In this document: positions 59,059 to 64,000 of the stretch, piece by piece
Layout: each line of letters starts with the position of its first letter
Numbering within the stretch: position 1 is the stretch's first letter
Source: Cannabis sativa
Lineage: Eukaryota > Streptophyta > Magnoliopsida > Rosales > Cannabaceae
Direction of reading: 5' to 3'
DNA length: 64,000 nucleotides
NCBI RefSeq assembly: GCF_029168945.1
Contig: NC_083603.1
Location: 43,586,396-43,650,395 of the forward strand
Position numbers and translations under genes: made by a program
The notes under the pieces: model-generated
Databases searched by the model: none
The model's input: only the letters and a program-made list of their open reading frames with translations
Told to the model about the DNA's origin: nothing

Positions 59059-59142
59059 CAAAGTTTTTATCATTTTTGGTTAAGCTAACTGAAAAAATCT
59101 GCTCATTTAGGGTTTTCTCTCTAAACTTATTGTAGTCGTCGT

Positions 59143-59210
59143 CATCGTCTTCTCCGACCAAGGCTCACCGGCCATTCATCATCTTCTCCGACCAAGGCTT
59201 ACCGACCATT
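59143..59210 (+). repeat. Tandem 34-bp duplication
   Basis: Two adjacent copies (59143-59176 and 59177-59210) of a 34-bp unit containing CTTCTCCGACCAAGGC, with about three differences. It lies at the start of a less AT-rich segment with UTR-like pyrimidine content. Confidence 0.75.
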
Positions 59211-59397
59211 CTTGGTATGTGGGATGGCTCTAGTCGGGCTTATGTTTTAGACGCCATTGGTCTGTGATGTGGTTCTTTCTTTCCTTTCGAGTTTTCTGCT
59301 TTTCCCTTGAAATTTTTCTTTTTGGCTGCTTGGTTTTGAGGCCATTCTATCACGGATCTACCTTCGTTTCTCTGGTGGTCGCATAAGCAGGGTCGGT

Positions 59398-59660
59398 CCT
59401 AGGCATAGGCGCTCGTGCCTAGGGCCTACGGGGGCCCAAAAAAAAAAAAAAAAAGTTTCATTAGATTTTTATTTAAGTAAAATTAAGTGTATTATAAACA
59501 ATAAATATTTATAGTTTAGTTTGTTGGGGTGTATTGTATAATATATAATGTCATGGGTTCAAATCTCATGACACTCTTTTTCAATATTTTTTTATATATA
59601 TTTCTAAAGGCCCCAAAATTTAATTTGTCTTAGGCTCATATATTTTCAGAGTCAGCCCTG
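59398..59660. mobile_element. hAT-like MITE with CAGGG termini
   Basis: 263 bp from CAGGGTCGGTCC to AGTCAGCCCTG, terminal repeats inverted (CAGGGTCGGTCC against CAGGGCTGACTC). The flanks CGCATAAG (59390-59397) and CACATATG (59661-59668) agree at six of eight positions, consistent with an aged 8-bp hAT duplication. It contains a GGGGGCCC-A17 stretch and no coding frame. Confidence 0.72.
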
Positions 59661-59668
59661 CACATATG

Positions 59669-60499
59669 GTATGGATCTAGTGGTGTTCGACTGTGTATCA
59701 TGTTTTGGGTTAGAGTCTTTGGGTCTGACTCAATTACCGTGGGGGTTGGACTGTCATGCCGGATATGGGTTGGTGATGGTGATTTGGCAGAGTTTGGTGG
59801 TTATCGATGGGGGCTTAGGCTGGGTCGAGGTGGTGGTTTTGGGTGTAGAGGGGCTACAACTAGAGAAATTTCTAGGGGAGAGGTGGGTATCGAAGATTTC
59901 GCGAATTGGCTTTATTTGGTCGTCATTGCATTTTTATTTCTATGATGTTATTATTGATGTTTTGTTTTCATCCTTTATGTCTATTTTTTGTTTTCAATAT
60001 AATGGTGTTGCAACACCACTTTGCTATTATTTTTATAACATGGTTAATTTTATGTATGGTAAGAACTTGTTGTCTTGTTTCCTGGTGGGTTGTTTGTGTG
60101 CAGAAGATTGGCTCATGGCTCTCACGCGTAGGTGACATGGTTACCACTCTCCATATTCAGATTTCGGAGATTCTCATATGACTATTAGCCTCATGTTTTA
60201 TGGATCGATTCTTTAATAAGACTGTCTTAGGCATGGTTAGTCATGTTATTTCTTTTTATTCATGTTTGAATAATCAGGTTGTCATTACCTAATTTTTATT
60301 AGAAGATCTTTGGCTGATAGTCATTGACAGGTGTGATCTGTCACATATTTATTCAGATTAGAGGTCTACCATTCTCCGCACTTCTTTGATGCATATTAGT
60401 CCCTTATTGAACGTATGGTTGTGCTGTGGTAGTTCGAGATCTTGATAAGTAACAATTTTCTTGTGGTGGATGAGGTTGTGCATGCTATGGTCCAGTCTC
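59669..60499 (+). other. Unclassified segment with a 154-codon open frame
   Basis: Together with 59100-59397 this is a single older sequence split by the hAT-like MITE. An open frame (59671-60135) encodes a Val/Leu/Cys/Tyr-rich chain without a recognised domain; overlapping frames are open too, so the openness may be chance. The composition is less AT-rich than the neighbours. It may be a decayed retroelement or gene remnant; I cannot tell. Confidence 0.35.
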
Positions 60500-60513
60500 C
60501 TTGGGTGTCGGTC

Positions 60514-60790
60514 CTAGACGGACATAGTTATCATGGGAGACGGTGCACCATCTTTCCAGCCGATGTCCCCTAGGTTGAGGTCCCTGGCGAGCATAGTTAT
60601 TTCAGGAGTCCTCTTGCTTGTCTCGAGGGGGTTGAGGCAAGTCTTGACTTGGAAGGTGACTAGGAGGTGACTCCCTTTGTCGTGACCTCCCTCTTTGGGA
60701 TGGTTGATGTGGTGGTGGTGCATTAGTACGAGGAGGCTCAAGATGCCTTATTGGTGATGGGGGAACTTGATTGGCGAAGGAGGGTTCCAA
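60514..60790 (-). pseudogene. Pro/Arg-rich antisense frame remnants
   Basis: Overlapping minus-strand frames encode Pro-, Arg- and Gln-rich text (for example PPPHQPSQRGRSRQRE) that looks like a continuation of the antisense frame at 61558-61017, separated from it by stops. Low-complexity linker; no domain recognised. Confidence 0.35.
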
Positions 60791-61016
60791 ACATGATTTC
60801 TTCCCCCCTCATCAACACCAATATCCCTAGGAACAGGAGACATTTGAGAATGTGAGACTACATTATTGTGTGTTGTGCCCCGTTCCTCACGGTAGCCTCT
60901 CCGTAAGGGATGTGGAGTATCATTTTGAGGGATAGTAGGTTCTTATGCGTCCCTCCGAATTTGTTGTTGTGTAGGAGGGGGTGTATTGTTCCTTTTTTCC
61001 TCACGACCCGAGGTTT

Positions 61017-61558
61017 TTACAAATTGTTGATGTTTTGATGGAGGACACTCACTCCTCCTGCCATGGGTGTCGTTCTCATGAGAAGGCCATTGTGGTATGG
61101 TATTACGGGTAGTATCATGACTTTGGGTTGTTCGTGACCTAGAACTCTCTTGGCTTTTGACATGGTGATGTGTAGAACAACTTCCACGGGGTCGCTCCCT
61201 TCTTGCCGTGCCGGGATGCCCGCGGGCTCCACGTCATGGTGGCCTTGTGGCCTCTTGGCACCATATCTCTCTTGCCACTCTCTATTGAGTCTAAGAGTTT
61301 CATCCTGGCGTTGGCACAACACCTTATTTTCCATGAACACCTCATGAACATTGGTGGTTTGCCTCACACCCTGAGATGGTGATGATGAACTACCAGCATC
61401 TCGGACCTGACCTTCGTCGTCATGCATGGGTTGTTTGCCTGGGCGTCGAGAGGTCCCATTGCAAGCGGGTTCAGCAGGTTGAAACTTTTCATGTTTTCTT
61501 CATTCATGGGGTCACCATGGTCTTCCTCCTCATAATTCATCCGTCTCGTAGTCACCAT
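61017..61558 (-). pseudogene. Antisense ORF near the 3' LTR of a Tat-like element (frameshifted)
   Basis: It starts MVTTRRMNYEEEDHGDP at 61558 on the strand opposite to the LTR. One frame runs to about 61367. A shift near 61430 continues as MHDDEGQVRDAGSSSSPSQG and then a charged helix with QDETLRLNREWQERYG, ending at 61017. Tat-lineage gypsy elements are known for an additional antisense frame between pol and the 3' LTR, which fits the layout. The MVTTRR start and coiled segment could instead be the N-terminus of a gag on a minus-strand element, but then the purine tract and TATA box would face the wrong way. Function unknown. Confidence 0.5.
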
Positions 61559-61735
61559 GATGGTAAGTGGTGATTAACACTCGTGTTCACTGCTCTCAAT
61601 GAAAGTACCAAACTGCAAATATCCAAAAGCAGGCCATGCAAAAATCCAACACTTGGCTAGACAAGGCTGCACAACAGAGACTACAAATAAGACGAGAGCT
61701 AGAAAGTCCCTATCTGACCGGATGTCTGCACAGGG

Positions 61736-61749
61736 ACTTGGGGGGCAAA
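61736..61749 (+). other. Polypurine tract of the Tat-like element
   Basis: GACTTGGGGGGCAA lies directly before TGTTATCCC, the LTR start, on the + strand. It is the main evidence for orientation. Confidence 0.6.
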
Positions 61750-62605
61750 TGTTATCCCAATTTTTTTCTCATGACATGGCATGCTTACGTGAACAGAATC
61801 AGTGCCACGTGGCAATACACCTCACTAAAAGGAGGGTCAAGTAAACACCTGAGCAAATGAAGACCCCGACACTCAAACAGGGATCAAACGATAGAGTAGC
61901 TCCCTCTGAGGAGCTGGCCGGCTACCCTTGGCGGGCCAGCCTTGGACAGCACCATGGTTGGCCAGCCTGGCCATCACAAGGGCCTGGCCAGCCAAGGAGT
62001 GCATTGTAGGCTTTTCTGGATAGCTCTGCACGTGCACAACAGATATGGCTGCAAATTGGGCCCTAAAACCCCAACAGAATGGCTGAACAATATCTAGATT
62101 CAATGGCACTTTAGTCTTTTGTACTTATCTAACAAACTATGTAAATATTTAGGATATAAACTTGTAATCTAGGGTTTAGGCCTGCTATATAAAAGCCTTA
62201 ACCCTAGCCTAGAAACCTAAGTCACTAAGCCTCCAAATCACTCTAAGTCAAAAACCCTAGCCTCTCTTCCTCTCTCTCTGCTACACGCCCCAAGGGCTCT
62301 GCCTCTCTTCTCTTCATCTCTCACACGCCTTTGAGGCTATTCATCTTTCTCATTAGAGACTTGCCTACTTGATTCATGTTTTGTATCTTTATAGAGAGCT
62401 ATATCAGATCTCACCTATAGCGATTTGAATAGTGTTATCTCTTGGTATCAATACAACCAAAAGGGGAGTAGGTCATTACCTGCTAATCACAAGGGATTCG
62501 AACCTCTATAACAAATCTTCGTGTTTCATTGTTGTTTGTGTAACACGTGGCAAGCATCAGATCTGTATGACCCCACTGTCAGTTGATCACTTTTTGAGGT
62601 CAACA
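61750..62605 (+). repeat. Tat-like 3' LTR
   Basis: About 856 bp starting TGTT and ending AACA. It includes a GC-rich block with repeated GGCCAGCC words (61911-62000), TATATAAAAG at 62186-62195 and a pyrimidine-rich leader with CCTAGCCTCTCTTCC (62250-62320). The end is CTTTTTGAGGTCAACA. Confidence 0.6.
62184..62195 (+). promoter_or_regulatory. TATA box in Tat-like LTR
   Basis: GCTATATAAAAG, followed about 30 bp later by a pyrimidine-rich leader. A typical plant LTR promoter arrangement. Confidence 0.6.
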
Positions 62606-62867
62606 ATAACTATTTTAGAAATTAAATAATTTTCTTAAGAAAAGCAAATAAAAAAATTATATATATGTGTGTGGTTTTTTTTTTCTTAATCAAGAAATCA
62701 TTTCTGATAAAGAAGATCGAACAAAACCGTAACCTTAGAGCATACTTTGAATTTCTTGATAATTTTTTATTTCACAAATATTTACACAATATAAGAAAAA
62801 TATTCATAAGAAGATAAAAGGTACCAAGAAAGTTACTAAACTCTTGGTTGTATTTGAAAAATTACCT

Positions 62868-62885
62868 CCCTGACAACAGCGCTAA
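62868..62885 (-). other. Decayed tRNA-Asp-type primer-binding site
   Basis: The minus strand reads AGCGCTGTTGTCAGGGAG, close to the common gypsy primer site TGGCGCCGTTGCCGGGGA. It suggests that a minus-strand gypsy relic (LTR at higher coordinates) lies at 62886-63130. No LTR pair or gag remains recognisable. Confidence 0.35.
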
Positions 62886-64000
62886 AATTTATTTAACGCC
62901 CAAATGTGACTTTCGCTAGCGGTGGTTGTAGTATAGATCGGACGGTCTACTACAGGGAGATAATTATGGAAAAAAGCGTTAGTAGAAAAATAAAGACAAA
63001 AAGTTAATAAAAAGTAACAAATAAGTAACCAGATGATTTTGAGGATTTTTATTTTGGTAATAAATATTAAAAGAAAGCAAATAAAGGTGTAATCAATATT
63101 AAAAGAGAGAAAGGCTTCAAGAATCATTCATATGTTTGTTTGGCTAGTTTGTACCTTTGATTTACAAAGTTGACACAAATAATGTAACATTAAAGTTCAT
63201 TAAATTTCGAGTATACAAGTTTTTACAAATAAAAGAAATGATTTAATTTTATGTAGAACCTAGAAATGACATTATACATCAAGCAATAATGCAATAAAAG
63301 ATTAAATAAAACTAAACATCAATATTATATTTACTAAATAATAACACATAGAAAGAGCATGACTAATCCTACATATTTTTAGTAAAAATAATGACAAAAA
63401 GATAGAGATGGTGGTGATAGTGAAGGAAATGAATATTAATATAACTTTTATTAATTTTTAGACACATAGGGAGAACATGACTAAACTTATATATCATTTA
63501 ACAAAAAGTAAATAAAAATGAACATAAAAAAAAAAAAGAAATGAGCAATACTACCATTACCACTAGCGGACCCAATGAAGGACCAGTGTGGGCTTAAGCC
63601 CATGCTGAAAAAAAAATATTTCTTTTACTTAACTAAAAAAGAAATCTTTTAATTATTTTATTTGCCCACAACAAATGCACAACAAAATGGGAGATTAATA
63701 GTTGAATGATAATTTGACAGTATATCTCAAAAATGATGTGTTTAATGCTATTGACAACGAGCTTATTATTCATCGTTTTCAAAACATGAAAACTCGTCGA
63801 GGACAACTCTAAAGATATGAGCTCAAAAATTGATATATTTGCTAAAATTTTAGGATATTGAGTATGTTATATATTTTGAACATCGTTTTTTTTTTCTTTC
63901 TATTAGAAGATTTTTAGTGCTTGATATTTAATATCTTTTTAGTTGGGAATTGAAATATTGAATTGTGTTTTCCTTTATATTTACTTGTTTTTTTGAAATA
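62886..64000. other. AT-rich DNA to window end, little recognised
   Basis: Possible retroelement relic at 62886-63130 (see the primer-site entry). The rest is AT-rich with short open frames. A palindromic GGGCTTAAGCCC at 63590-63601 may mark another small non-autonomous element, but its ends are not clear. Confidence 0.5.

Larger units (their letters stand above)
60500..62605 (+). mobile_element. 3' fragment of a Tat-type gypsy retrotransposon (probable)
   Basis: An LTR (about 61750-62605, TGTTATCCC...GGTCAACA) is preceded on the + strand by the purine tract GACTTGGGGGGCAAA (61736-61749) and a non-coding region with antisense frames. Its TATA box also lies on the + strand. No pol or second LTR lies in the window, so the element is 5'-truncated. 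No target duplication can be assigned. The Tat assignment rests on layout and leader style and is inference. Confidence 0.55.

Noticed and set aside
59671..60135. 154-codon host gene
   Set aside because: No domain, overlapping frames equally open, lies in decayed repeat-like DNA split by a MITE; kept only as an unclassified segment.
61873..62109. 78-codon minus-strand frame
   Set aside because: Lies inside the Tat-like LTR across the GC-rich GGCCAGCC cluster; openness is explained by composition.

Overview
The window is repeat-dense, AT-rich nuclear DNA of a flowering plant, most likely a eudicot. The evidence is a CACTA (En/Spm) transposon with plant-only transposase domains, a SIRE/Maximus-type Ty1/copia element, a chromovirus-type Ty3/gypsy element, a TRIM and several MITEs. 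I cannot name the species. I see no ordinary host gene, rRNA, tRNA gene or CRISPR array; nearly every credible reading frame belongs to a mobile element.

Layout. 1-7724: a CACTA element on the + strand, entering from outside the window. It has a leader with introns, a broken Tnp2-type transposase lacking its catalytic core, a broken TnpA-type gene, a palindromic subterminal region, and a 3' terminus followed by ordinary AT-rich DNA. 9970-37300: a four-level nest. A dispersed, tandemly repeated sequence was hit by a 119-bp-LTR TRIM (TSD GTATT). One TRIM LTR was hit by a minus-strand copia element (TSD CATTT). The copia 3' LTR was hit by a minus-strand gypsy element (TSD ATAAG) that now has the form LTR-internal-LTR-internal-LTR. 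37820-50228: a gypsy-type solo LTR (+, TSD AATAC) split by a second copia copy in + orientation (TSD TAATT). 50600-59660: a run of short inverted-repeat elements, two with clear 9-bp TSDs of Mutator type, one hAT-like MITE, a TRIM solo LTR and microsatellites. 60500-62605: the 3' part of a probable Tat-type gypsy element with an antisense reading frame, PPT and LTR. After that comes AT-rich DNA with one tRNA-Asp-type primer-site relic.

The most important observation concerns how to read the broken genes. When the near-identical copies (three gypsy LTRs, two gypsy interiors, two copia copies, four copia LTRs) are laid side by side, most differences, and every copia frame break I traced, fall on CAG or CTG trinucleotides. 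CAG/CTG is the plant CHG methylation context, so systematic base-calling error at methylated cytosines is the leading explanation, with some true C-to-T decay. Frame breaks here should therefore not be taken as proof of dead elements. Other observations worth following are an array of stem-loops with covarying stems in the gypsy LTR, a tandem hairpin array with GNRA-type loops in the copia leader, a TATA-type promoter in front of the copia extra ORF, and an Asp-to-Asn change in the reverse transcriptase active site shared by both gypsy interiors.
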